Part shown: positions 36,034 to 43,669 of the stretch, one piece after another | How positions within the stretch are numbered: position 1 is the first letter of the stretch | Layout: the number at the start of each line of letters is the position of its first letter | Source: Clostridia bacterium | Lineage (GTDB): Bacteria; Bacillota; Clostridia; Oscillospirales; CAG-272 | Reading direction: 5' to 3' | DNA: 43,702 bases | NCBI GenBank assembly: GCA_017452475.1 | Contig: JAFTMJ010000024.1 | Coordinates: 1 to 43,702 of the forward strand | Program-made: the position numbers and the translations under genes | The notes under the pieces: model-generated | Told to the model about the DNA's origin: nothing | The model's input: only the letters and a program-made list of their open reading frames with translations | Database searches by the model: none

Positions 36034-38454
36034 ATGGTTAATCGCTTTACGCCAAAGGCACAGTCATCACTAAGCACGGCAAAAAGATGCGCGGAAAAGA
36101 TGGGGCACTCCTACATAGGCACGGAGCATCTTATTTTAGGGATGCTTAGCTGTGACTGTGTGGGAAAAAGAGCCTTAGAGGACAAAAAGCTATCCTACGC
36201 CGACTTTTATTCAAGGCTCGTTGAAATTGCAGGTACGGGAGCTGAGGGGGGCGCCAACATAAGAGAGCTTACCCCCAAGTGCAAGAAAATAATTGAGGAG
36301 TCAGCCCATGTTGCAAAGCAATACGGCACCAATATTATCGGCACGGAGCATTTACTGTACGCCATATGTGACGACGGTGAAAGCGTGGGAGGGCGAATAT
36401 TAATTTCTCTGGGTGTTAGCCTGCATGCCTTGAAGGCGGAGATTGCCGCCATACTTGAGGGAAGCTCAAGGGACACGCGGAACGAAAGTGGCGGAGTGAC
36501 AAATACGCCCATGCTATCAGCCTACGGAAAAAACCTTAATCTACAGGCAAAGCAGGGGAAGTGTGACCCCTTGATTGGCAGAAAGCGTGAGCTTGAACGG
36601 CTAATACAGGTTTTGTGCCGCAGAACCAAAAACAACCCCTGCCTAATTGGAGAGCCCGGGGTGGGCAAAACATCTATAATTGAAGGGTTAGCTCAAAGAA
36701 TTAATGAGGGACAGGTGCCTAAGGAGTTAGCTGACAAGACGATTATTTCCCTTGACTTAACTGCCATGATTGCGGGGGCGAAGTACCGCGGCGAATTTGA
36801 GGAAAGGATGAAGGGAGTTTTAAATGAGCTGAAAAGCAACAGCTCCCTTATTCTCTTCATTGATGAGATACACACAATTATGGGCGCAGGGGCGGCTGAG
36901 GGGGCGGTAGATGCGGCAAGCATTATAAAGCCCACCCTTGCCCGTGGGGTAATACAGGTTATCGGCGCCACCACCATCGAGGAGTACAGAAGGCACATTG
37001 AAAAGGACAGCGCCCTTGAAAGGAGATTTCAGCCTATTTTGGTCCGTGAGCCCACGGAGAGTGAAACCATTGAAATGCTAAGGGGATTACAGGAAAGGTA
37101 TGAAAGCTTTCACAGAGTAAAAATTCCATTTGAGGTTATAGAATATGCGGTAAGACTATCAACAAGGTATATAAACGATAGGTTTTTGCCGGATAAGGCT
37201 ATTGACCTGATTGATGAGGCTTGCTCAGGCGCTAAGCTACGCAGGCTGACCTTAACAGAAGGTGAAAGCAGACTGAAAAGGGAGCTTGAGAGTGTAATTA
37301 GCAAAAAGCGAGATGCGATTTTAAACGAAAGCTTTGACTTGGCAAGAGAGCTACGCACAAGGGAGTGCCAGCTTAAGGAAAGTCTTGAAGCTATTAAGAA
37401 AAAAGAAAGCAAGGTCGAGGAATTTGCCACCCTTACCAAAAGTGACATTGATGAGGTTGTAACCCTGTGGACCACTATACCCGTAAGCAGGCTGCAAAAA
37501 GGAGAGGAGGCGCGCCTTTCCACCTTGGAGGAGGAGCTGGGCAGACGGGTAGTTGGGCAGGATAAGGCGGTGAAAAGGATTGCCGCATCAATAAAGAGGG
37601 GGCGGGCAGGGCTGAAAAGCCCCCACAGACCTATCGGCTCCTTCCTGCTCTTGGGGCCTACCGGTGTAGGCAAAACGGAGCTTGCAAAGGCGGTGGCAGA
37701 GTCTGTATTTGACTCACCCAAAAGCTTGATACGCCTTGATATGTCGGAATATATGGAAAAGCACAGTGTATCGCGGCTTATCGGCTCTCCTCCGGGATAT
37801 GTGGGATACGAGGACGGCGGCACATTGACAAAGGCGGTAAAGCAAAAGCCCTACTCTGTTGTTTTGTTTGATGAAATCGAAAAGGCGCATAGTGACATTT
37901 ACAACATTCTTTTACAAATTTTAGACGAGGGCTCCCTAACCGATGGGGGCGGACACAGGGTAAGCTTTAAAAACTCTGTTATTATTTTGACCTCCAACAT
38001 TGGCGCAAGAAGCATTGTTAAGCCAACCATGACGGGCTTTAGCAGCTTTTCAAGCGAGGAAAGCGAAAGGGAAAGGGTGAAGGAAAGCATACAAGAGGCG
38101 TTAAAAAAGGAGTTTTCCCCCGAGCTTTTAAACAGGCTTGATGAAATTGTGGTTTTTGACAGCCTGAGAGCCGATGACACGGTAAAAATTGCCCGAATTA
38201 TGCTAAACGAGGTGTCACAGCTCTGCAAGGATATTGGCATTAGTCTTGAATTTGACGGTGAGGTAGCCAAGCAAATTGTTAAGGAGTGCTACAGCAAGGA
38301 GTACGGCGCCCGCCCGTTAAGACGTGGAATAACGAGCTTGATTGAAACGCCGCTTTCTGAAAAAATACTGTCCCAAGAGATAAAAAAAGGGGACAGAGTG
38401 TCTGTTTTTTGTGAAAATGACCGAATAATATTCAGGTGCTTCAATACTGTTTGA
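36034..38454 (+). CDS. clpC: ClpC-type AAA+ protease ATPase subunit
   Basis: An 806-residue unfoldase expected to feed proteins to ClpP. The start at 36034 is preferred because GGAAGG (36021-36026) lies 7 bases before this ATG; an upstream in-frame TTG overlaps that site. Order: Clp N-domain (two repeats, 1-140), AAA+ 1 with Walker A GEPGVGKT (206-213) and FIDEIH, a UVR-type middle segment (about 421-455), AAA+ 2 with GPTGVGKT (541-548) and LFDEIEKAH. The UVR segment favours ClpC over ClpA/ClpB. The ClpP-docking loop reads TGF (667-669) where an aliphatic residue before GF or GL is usual. The ctsR/mcsA/mcsB genes that often accompany clpC are absent; the neighbours are cortex-lytic genes. Confidence 0.93.
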   Translation: MVNRFTPKAQSSLSTAKRCAEKMGHSYIGTEHLILGMLSCDCVGKRALEDKKLSYADFYSRLVEIAGTGAEGGANIRELTPKCKKIIEESAHVAKQYGTNIIGTEHLLYAICDDGESVGGRILISLGVSLHALKAEIAAILEGSSRDTRNESGGVTNTPMLSAYGKNLNLQAKQGKCDPLIGRKRELERLIQVLCRRTKNNPCLIGEPGVGKTSIIEGLAQRINEGQVPKELADKTIISLDLTAMIAGAKYRGEFEERMKGVLNELKSNSSLILFIDEIHTIMGAGAAEGAVDAASIIKPTLARGVIQVIGATTIEEYRRHIEKDSALERRFQPILVREPTESETIEMLRGLQERYESFHRVKIPFEVIEYAVRLSTRYINDRFLPDKAIDLIDEACSGAKLRRLTLTEGESRLKRELESVISKKRDAILNESFDLARELRTRECQLKESLEAIKKKESKVEEFATLTKSDIDEVVTLWTTIPVSRLQKGEEARLSTLEEELGRRVVGQDKAVKRIAASIKRGRAGLKSPHRPIGSFLLLGPTGVGKTELAKAVAESVFDSPKSLIRLDMSEYMEKHSVSRLIGSPPGYVGYEDGGTLTKAVKQKPYSVVLFDEIEKAHSDIYNILLQILDEGSLTDGGGHRVSFKNSVIILTSNIGARSIVKPTMTGFSSFSSEESERERVKESIQEALKKEFSPELLNRLDEIVVFDSLRADDTVKIARIMLNEVSQLCKDIGISLEFDGEVAKQIVKECYSKEYGARPLRRGITSLIETPLSEKILSQEIKKGDRVSVFCENDRIIFRCFNTV

Positions 38455-38470
38455 GCTTAGCCTTAACACA

Positions 38471-38505
38471 AAAAATGGCTGTTGCGATTGCAACAGCCAT
38501 TTTTG
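38471..38505. terminator. Bidirectional terminator
   Basis: A 15-base perfect stem AAAAATGGCTGTTGC / GCAACAGCCATTTTT with a GATT loop, between clpC and the convergent mscS. Confidence 0.9.
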
Positions 38506-38537
38506 TATTTAAGTGAGTGAAGTGCCATAAAAGGCTA

Positions 38538-39377
38538 TTATTTTGAAATATGAACATCAAGCTGATTGTAAGGAATTTCGATGCCCTTGTCATCAAAGGT
38601 CCTCTTAACAAGCTCCTGCATAGCAAAGTTAACATCCCAATAATCGGAGTTTTTAACCCAAACCCTTAGTCTTATACCGACCGCGCTTTCGCCGTGACTT
38701 GTAATCATAACAGCTGGGGCAGGGTCAGAAAGAATTCTCTCATCTGACTTTGCACAAGCCATAAGAACACGCTTTGCATCATCAATGCTTGCATTATATG
38801 ATATTGTGAAATCAAAATCAATTCTTCTTGTTTCGTGAGTTGAGTAGTTGGTAACTACTGTGTTGGAGATTGTGCCGTTTGGAACAACAACCTTTTTGTT
38901 ATCGGGTGTTGTTAATGTGGTATAGAAAATACCGATATCGGTAACAGTGCCGCTAACGCCTGCCGCCTCTACATAATCACCAAGCTCAAAGGGCTTGAAG
39001 GCAACGACCATAACGCCGCCTGCAATGTTTGAAAGACCGCCTTGAAGCGCAAGACCGACGGTAACACCCACAGAAGCAAGGGCTGCTGAGAAAACAGAAA
39101 GCTCAAATCCGAGAACGATAAGAGCGCAGAGCACAACCGCTACATAAAGAACGATTTTGATAACGTTCTTTAAGAAATTGCGAACGGTCTTGTTAAGCTT
39201 GGCTGCCGCCTTGCTCTTTTCGTATCTATTTGCGATAAACTTGGCGATTTTTAAGCCTATTAAAAGAATTAAAAATGCTGCCAAAATTCTAACTACGATT
39301 GAAATTACGGGCTGGGAAATAAAAATATTAATTCTTTCCCACCAGCTTACATCTGCTGCTAAAAACAAATTACTCAT
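38538..39377 (-). CDS. Small-conductance mechanosensitive channel MscS
   Basis: A 279-residue membrane channel that opens under osmotic down-shock. Three N-terminal membrane helices (about 16-36, 54-75 and 85-110) precede the pore helix SAALASVGVTVGLALQGGLSN and the beta domain (DYVEAAGVSGTVTDIGIFYT). The cytoplasmic alpha/beta domain ends with KGIEIPYNQLDVHI. The start at 39377 is chosen because AAAAGG precedes it and because the N-terminus fits the family. The ATG overlaps the stop of the zinc-ribbon gene upstream (ATGAGTAA), so the two are probably translationally coupled. Confidence 0.93.
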   Translation of the reverse strand: MSNLFLAADVSWWERINIFISQPVISIVVRILAAFLILLIGLKIAKFIANRYEKSKAAAKLNKTVRNFLKNVIKIVLYVAVVLCALIVLGFELSVFSAALASVGVTVGLALQGGLSNIAGGVMVVAFKPFELGDYVEAAGVSGTVTDIGIFYTTLTTPDNKKVVVPNGTISNTVVTNYSTHETRRIDFDFTISYNASIDDAKRVLMACAKSDERILSDPAPAVMITSHGESAVGIRLRVWVKNSDYWDVNFAMQELVKRTFDDKGIEIPYNQLDVHISK

Positions 39378-39807
39378 TCTTTTCCTTTTTTGCTGAAGTG
39401 GCTTCAGCATTTTCCTTTACTGAATTTTGATTTTCATCCACAGGGTTGGCTTTTTTAGGGGTTTTCACTATTTTTTCCTTACAGTTACGGCAAGGGGCGC
39501 CTGCCTTAATTACAGCGCCACAATGTGGGCAAACCTCCTTTTTTTGAAGAACCGCAAGACGGTTTTTATACTCCTCGATAAGCTGACAAATAGCATCCGC
39601 CTCCTTGATTAGCTTGCTAACTCTGGAGCCGTTTTTGCCTGTCCTTGAATTGGCGTAGACTGCCCTGCCAAGCTTTTCAAAGCAATGGTCAAGGTTGGAT
39701 TCCTCAACCTTAATATCAACCTTGAGCTTGGTAGCTTCCGCCGCTTCCTTAGTTTTCCTTTTTGCAGAAGAAGCAACGCCCTTAATTGATGAAATAACCT
39801 TTGCCAT
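39370..39807 (-). CDS. Zinc-ribbon domain protein
   Basis: A 145-residue protein. The N-terminal ~75 residues are helical and charged (KGVASSAKRKTKEAAEATK, then coiled-coil-like DHCFEKLGRAVYAN). A zinc ribbon CPHCGAVIKAGAPCRNC (about 95-111) follows, and the C-terminus is a disordered Lys/Glu-rich tail. Function unknown; such small proteins are common beside membrane-protein genes in Clostridia. AGGAGG lies 8 bases before the start codon. It is the first gene of a two-gene unit with mscS. Confidence 0.8.
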   Translation of the reverse strand: MAKVISSIKGVASSAKRKTKEAAEATKLKVDIKVEESNLDHCFEKLGRAVYANSRTGKNGSRVSKLIKEADAICQLIEEYKNRLAVLQKKEVCPHCGAVIKAGAPCRNCKEKIVKTPKKANPVDENQNSVKENAEATSAKKEKNE

Positions 39808-39843
39808 TCACACCGCCTCCTATGTAAAAATCTTATACTATAT

Positions 39844-39872
39844 ATGATACTACAAATTAGCCCTTTTGTCAA
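39844..39872 (-). promoter_or_regulatory. Promoter of the zinc-ribbon/mscS unit
   Basis: Minus-strand TTGACA (39867-39872), 17-base spacer, TATCAT (39844-39849). No TGn extension. Confidence 0.75.
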
Positions 39873-39878
39873 TGTATT

Positions 39879-39907
39879 GTATAATTTTTTTACAATTACA
39901 CAAAATA
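39879..39907 (+). promoter_or_regulatory. Candidate sigma-G promoter of spoVACDE
   Basis: GTATA (39879-39883), 17-base spacer, CAAAATA (39901-39907). This matches the sigma-G -35 consensus GHATR fully and the -10 CATXHTA with one mismatch. spoVA operons are known sigma-G targets, and no sigma-A-type site is seen here. Confidence 0.5.
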
Positions 39908-39932
39908 TAAAAAACGAAAAAGGGGATATTTT

Positions 39933-40376
39933 ATGAAAAAGCAGGAATACATCGAATATGTGGAGGACAGAGCGAAAAAGTCGCCTATTGTTAAGAATTG
40001 CATTTGCGCCTTCTCTATTGGCGGTCTTATTTGTATTATTGGTCAGATTTTCCTTGATTTATACAGCTTTTGGGGGCTCGAAAAGCAGGATGCCTCAACC
40101 CTTGCCTCCATTTCTCTTATTTTTTTGACTGCCCTTTTGACAGGCATAGGAGTGTTTGACAACATCGCAAGGGTTGCAGGCGCCGGCACGCTTGTGCCGA
40201 TTACGGGCTTTGCAAACGCCATTTCATCGCAAGCCATCGATACCAAAAGTGAGGGATATGTTTTAGGCGTGGGGGCAAAGATGTTTACCATTGCAGGACC
40301 TGTTTTAGTTTTCTCCACCATAAGCGGTGTTCTTTACGGTGTGATTTACTATATTTGTACAGTAATTTGGGGGTGA
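39933..40376 (+). CDS. spoVAC: Stage V sporulation protein AC
   Basis: A 147-residue membrane protein with three to four helices, part of the channel that moves dipicolinic acid (Ca-DPA) across the spore inner membrane in sporulation and germination. Standard strings: FSIGGLICIIGQ, LTGIGVFDNIARVAGAGTLVPITGFANAI and EGYVLGVGAKMFTIAGPVL. SpoVAC itself is reported to act as a mechanosensitive channel in Bacillus. GGGG lies 8 bases upstream of the ATG. spoVAD starts 4 bases after its stop. Confidence 0.97.
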   Translation: MKKQEYIEYVEDRAKKSPIVKNCICAFSIGGLICIIGQIFLDLYSFWGLEKQDASTLASISLIFLTALLTGIGVFDNIARVAGAGTLVPITGFANAISSQAIDTKSEGYVLGVGAKMFTIAGPVLVFSTISGVLYGVIYYICTVIWG

Positions 40377-40380
40377 ATTA

Positions 40381-41373
40381 ATGAAAAGCCAAATTATTAA
40401 GTTAAATAACCCACCTAAAATAAGCAGCACCTACTCTGTGGTGGGACATTTGGAAAGGCAGGGACCTTTAGGGGCTCTTTTTGATGAATTTTGTCAGGAT
40501 GACAAATTTGGCAAAGACACCTGGGAGCAGGCGGAAAGTGAAATGCAGCTTCGCGCCGTGCAGGGTGCCATAAAGAGGGCAGGACTTAGTGATTGCAACA
40601 TTGATATGCTATTAGCAGGAGATTTATTAAACCAATGCGTTGGCTCTAACTATGCCTTAGCAAGCATTGATATACCATACCTTGGCTTATACGGTGCCTG
40701 CTCCACCTGCGCGGAGGGGTTGACCCTTGGTGCTTGCCTTTACAGCGGAGGAATGGCGGAATACTGTGGAGTTGTGACCTCATCCCACTATTGCTCAAGC
40801 GAAAGACAATTCCGCTTTCCCTTGGAATACGGTGGGCAAAGGACACCGACTGCCCAATGGACAACTACAGGGTCGGGAGCTTTTGTTTTAGGCAACGAGG
40901 GCAAGGTGAAGATTTGCGAGGCTATGATTGGCAAAGTAATTGACAAGGGGATAAAGGATATAAACAATATGGGGGCGGCTATGGCGCCAAGCGCAATTGA
41001 CACCTTAACCCGTTATTTTCGCAATTCCAACCACTCCCCCAAGGATTTTGACTTAATTGTTACAGGAGATTTGGGATATGAGGGTAGTGAAATATTGAAG
41101 GATTTGCTCCTTGGGGAGGGTGTTGATATAAGAGAAAACCACACGGATTGCGGACTTTTAATTTTCAAACGGGATGAGCAGGATGTACACGCAGGCGGCT
41201 CAGGTTGTGGGTGCAGTGCAGTTGTTATGGCATCCCACATTGTGCCAAGAATGGAAGCGGGAGAACTAAAAAATGTGTTGTTTTTAGGCACAGGGGCTTT
41301 AATGAGCCCCACCACTCTTTTTCAAGGTGGTTCTATACCGGCTATTTCACACCTTGTTCATTTGGAGGCATAG
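40381..41373 (+). CDS. spoVAD: Stage V sporulation protein AD
   Basis: A 330-residue, soluble thiolase-fold protein that sits at the outer face of the spore inner membrane and binds dipicolinic acid. CVGSNYALASIDIPYLGLYGACSTCAEGL is the typical central region; QTPTAQWTTTGSGAFVL-type and SGCGCSAVVMASHI segments are also standard. Its length is normal. It is the second gene of the minimal clostridial spoVAC-spoVAD-spoVAE set; spoVAA, AB and AF are absent. Confidence 0.97.
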   Translation: MKSQIIKLNNPPKISSTYSVVGHLERQGPLGALFDEFCQDDKFGKDTWEQAESEMQLRAVQGAIKRAGLSDCNIDMLLAGDLLNQCVGSNYALASIDIPYLGLYGACSTCAEGLTLGACLYSGGMAEYCGVVTSSHYCSSERQFRFPLEYGGQRTPTAQWTTTGSGAFVLGNEGKVKICEAMIGKVIDKGIKDINNMGAAMAPSAIDTLTRYFRNSNHSPKDFDLIVTGDLGYEGSEILKDLLLGEGVDIRENHTDCGLLIFKRDEQDVHAGGSGCGCSAVVMASHIVPRMEAGELKNVLFLGTGALMSPTTLFQGGSIPAISHLVHLEA

Positions 41374-41380
41374 GTGACTT

Positions 41381-41749
41381 ATGGAGATTGCTTTAAAATA
41401 TTTAATTGTGTTCTTAGTGGGTGGCACCTTTTCCTTTATTGCCCAAGTTGTTATTGACAAAACAAAGGTGACCCCTGCAAGAGTTTTGGTCACCTATGTA
41501 TGTGTTGGCGTTTTTCTTTCCGCCATCGGTGTTTACACCCCTCTTAAGGAGTTTGCAAACGCAGGCGCCTCCGTGCCGCTTACAGGCTTTGGCAGTTTAA
41601 TAGCGGAGGGGGTGCGCAGGGCGGTGGACGAAAGGGGTCTTATAGGCGCTCTTACCGGCGTTTTCAGCCTGACCTCAGGGGGAATTGCCGCCGCTATTGT
41701 TTTTGGCTTTTTAGCATCCCTTATCTTTTCAAGCAAGCCGAAAAGATAG
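41381..41749 (+). CDS. spoVAE: Stage V sporulation protein AE
   Basis: A 122-residue membrane protein with four hydrophobic segments that completes the SpoVA DPA channel. LKYLIVFLVGGTFSFIAQVVID, LKEFANAGASVPLTGFGSLI and GIAAAIVFGFLASLIF are typical. GGAGG from the end of spoVAD serves as its ribosome binding site. It ends just before the bidirectional terminator that also ends the LRR/small-gene transcript coming from the other side. Confidence 0.96.
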   Translation: MEIALKYLIVFLVGGTFSFIAQVVIDKTKVTPARVLVTYVCVGVFLSAIGVYTPLKEFANAGASVPLTGFGSLIAEGVRRAVDERGLIGALTGVFSLTSGGIAAAIVFGFLASLIFSSKPKR

Positions 41750-41779
41750 CTTCTAATATAATAGCTCTTTATACAAAAA

Positions 41780-41801
41780 CAGGATGGAAAACTCCATCCT
41801 G
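41780..41801. terminator. Terminator shared by spoVAE and the small gene copy 2
   Basis: Stem CAGGATGGA / TCCATCCTG (41780-41788 with 41793-41801). On the minus strand it is followed by TTTTTGT and on the plus strand by CTTTGTTTT. It lies 10 bases after the small gene stop. Confidence 0.8.
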
Positions 41802-41811
41802 CTTTGTTTTA

Positions 41812-41988
41812 TTAGAATTGGCTGTCTCCAAAGAGCTTGGAAGCATTTACTGTAATTTGCGTTGCAGTATATGTTTCCCCTGTGGTTGGGTCCTTCTTGC
41901 TTATATGTGCTACGCTATATGGGGACTCGCAAATGATGTCATTTGTCTTAACTGTCTCGTTTTTGTAAATTGGACTTGTGTATTTCAT
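41812..41988 (-). CDS. Small MKYxSP-family protein, copy 2
   Basis: A 58-residue protein of unknown function. It begins MKYTSPIYKNETVKTNDIIC, continues ESPYSVAHISKKDP, then TATQITVNASKLFGDSQF. Start ATG at 41986-41988 is preceded by GGAGGAGAGAACA, and the stop TAA is at 41812-41814, just before the terminator. It begins 13 bases after the stop of the LRR gene at 42002, so the two are cotranscribed. Shared with copy 1 at 8057-8215: the MK-Y-SP start, the E-x-V-x-T-x-D-I-I core, the SP pair and a hydrophobic tail ending near LFG/ILG. No signal peptide or membrane helix is present. Independent recurrence beside another LRR gene makes it a convincing gene family. Confidence 0.82.
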   Translation of the reverse strand: MKYTSPIYKNETVKTNDIICESPYSVAHISKKDPTTGETYTATQITVNASKLFGDSQF

Positions 41989-42001
41989 TGTTCTCTCCTC
42001 C

Positions 42002-43588
42002 TTATATTACTTCATTATATGATGAGCCAACGGCTGTTTCGCTCATTTCTCCTGCGTGGAGATAGTAAATCTCGCCGCCGTCAACAACATAACCGTTAAA
42101 TGCGATTTGTGTACCAAACTTGCTTTCGTCAATGCCTGTAACCTTAATGTCAAAGTAGTTATGAACTACTGAAAGCTCGCCGTTTGCGTTTTTGCTGATT
42201 GGCGCAAAAATTACATTGCTGTCAGCCACAACCTCACCGTCAACTATGCTGATTGGGTTTTCCTTGCCAACGGATGCAACAACACCAAAGGCAAAGTCTG
42301 TCTTTATTGCGGCATATGCCTTGATTGCTTCCATATCTACATAGAAGCCCTGTGTTACGGAGTAGCAGCCGTTTGCATCAGCCTGCTCGCTAACTGAGAA
42401 GCCCTTCCAGGTGAACAAAGCGGAAATTGTTTTTTCTTCATTATAAACTGTTTTTCCACATCCGTTTTGACATACGGAGCTAAATTTAATATCCTTAAAA
42501 TAGCTCTCAAACTCCATTTGTTCTTTGCCGGAATTATGAATACCGTCAAAGAAAGCTAAGCAATAATCATAACCGTATACAATATATACCTTATTTGTAG
42601 CATTATCGTATGTAGCCTTGTCACCAAGATATGTTTGATAAGAAATAATCTCAGCATTTTTGAACGCAGCATTATCGCCCTGTGCTCTATCCTGAGTGTT
42701 ATCACGCATATTGATTGCATCCTGCTCTGTGCCCGTAATGAACACAATATACTTAGCTGATGTGCCACGGAATGTCTCTTCTCCAAAGCCTACGTTAGCC
42801 TTTGCAGGCAAAACTATTTCTTGCAGACTAGGACAGTCTCTAAAGTACTGTTGAAACTTATTTGTCATTTCCGGATAGTCAAGATTAGGGCTGCATATGT
42901 ATCTTACAACTTTGGAATTTTGAATAGATATTGGTGTTGTCATAGTAGATGGCATTTTAAAAACATAGTTTGTAGCCTCTTGGGTAAGCGTTTGAGTGCT
43001 TGCGAAGCTACAAGCATTCATGTAAAATAGCTGTGTATTTTCAAGATTCCAAATTTGAACAAGCTTTGTGCTGGTGAAGCCCTCTTGACCGATGCCCTTA
43101 AGTGTGCTCGGTAAGTAAATTCCGCGGAGCAACGGGCAGCAACCGTTCTTGTTACCGAAAAGCCAGCCGTTGAGTGCATCAATGTCAAGCCTTTCAAGAT
43201 TTAATAAAACAGCCTTTTGAACTGAAAGATCAGTACCGGAGCAAATAATTTCTGTTCCGTTGTCATAAATTTTGATTGATTTTAATGTTTTCTGCGGGTT
43301 GAACACCTGTGTGTTAAAGCCTGATCCTCCCGCGCCGATTTCGTACTTAACGTACACGCTTTGGCTTTCGTCTGTTTGGTCAGCTCTTACGTACTTAAGC
43401 TCCTCACCGTTTAAGTACCAAATAAGAGGGTTACCGTCTGTGTCCCTAAGTGTAATCTTTGTAACACCGTCGGCTGCGTAAATCCATTCGCCATCCTTGT
43501 AGCTCGGGGTAGCAGCGCTTGCGGAAATTGCAAAGAGGCACACAAGCAAAGCCACCATTGCAATCGCCAATAAAAGTTTTTTCTTCAT
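42002..43588 (-). CDS. Secreted leucine-rich-repeat-type protein, second LRR/small-gene operon
   Basis: A 528-residue exported protein. The signal peptide MKKKLLLAIAMVALLVCLFA ends near SASA (residue 25). The middle (about 90-310) carries degenerate BspA/LRR_5-like repeats (IGQEGFTSTKLVQIWNLENT, FRDCPSLQEIVLPAKANVGFGEETF), less regular than in the protein at 8184-10097. The C-terminal ~150 residues match that protein's last module: GFYVDMEAIKAY, FAFGVVAS, VHNYFDIKVTGID, AFNGYVVDGGEIYYLHAG and final SSYNEVI. The role is unknown; surface adhesion is plausible from LRR content only. AAAGGAG precedes the start. A terminator-like hairpin sits in the leader at 43625-43669. Confidence 0.88.
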   Translation of the reverse strand: MKKKLLLAIAMVALLVCLFAISASAATPSYKDGEWIYAADGVTKITLRDTDGNPLIWYLNGEELKYVRADQTDESQSVYVKYEIGAGGSGFNTQVFNPQKTLKSIKIYDNGTEIICSGTDLSVQKAVLLNLERLDIDALNGWLFGNKNGCCPLLRGIYLPSTLKGIGQEGFTSTKLVQIWNLENTQLFYMNACSFASTQTLTQEATNYVFKMPSTMTTPISIQNSKVVRYICSPNLDYPEMTNKFQQYFRDCPSLQEIVLPAKANVGFGEETFRGTSAKYIVFITGTEQDAINMRDNTQDRAQGDNAAFKNAEIISYQTYLGDKATYDNATNKVYIVYGYDYCLAFFDGIHNSGKEQMEFESYFKDIKFSSVCQNGCGKTVYNEEKTISALFTWKGFSVSEQADANGCYSVTQGFYVDMEAIKAYAAIKTDFAFGVVASVGKENPISIVDGEVVADSNVIFAPISKNANGELSVVHNYFDIKVTGIDESKFGTQIAFNGYVVDGGEIYYLHAGEMSETAVGSSYNEVI

Positions 43589-43617
43589 CTTTTTACTCCT
43601 TTTTCATTTTTTGTATT

Positions 43618-43669
43618 TAAAAAAGCCACTTGACAAAAAGGGGGCACAAATCCCTTCTTCTCAAATGGC
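43618..43669 (-). promoter_or_regulatory. Terminator-like hairpin in the leader of the second LRR operon
   Basis: On the minus strand GCCATTTGA pairs with TCAAGTGGC (43661-43669 with 43625-43633), an inner GAAGGG/CCCTTTT adds pairing, and TTTTTTAAAT follows directly. It lies about 37 bases before the LRR start codon. It may end an upstream transcript or act as an attenuator; a possible -10 TACAAT lies at 43685-43690 with its -35 outside the window. Confidence 0.5.

Noticed and set aside
37110..37823. 237-codon minus-strand frame opposite clpC, and a similar 212-codon frame opposite the Na/Pi gene at 30097-30735
   Set aside because: Both are antisense to conserved proteins, with a composition typical of reverse-complement translation.
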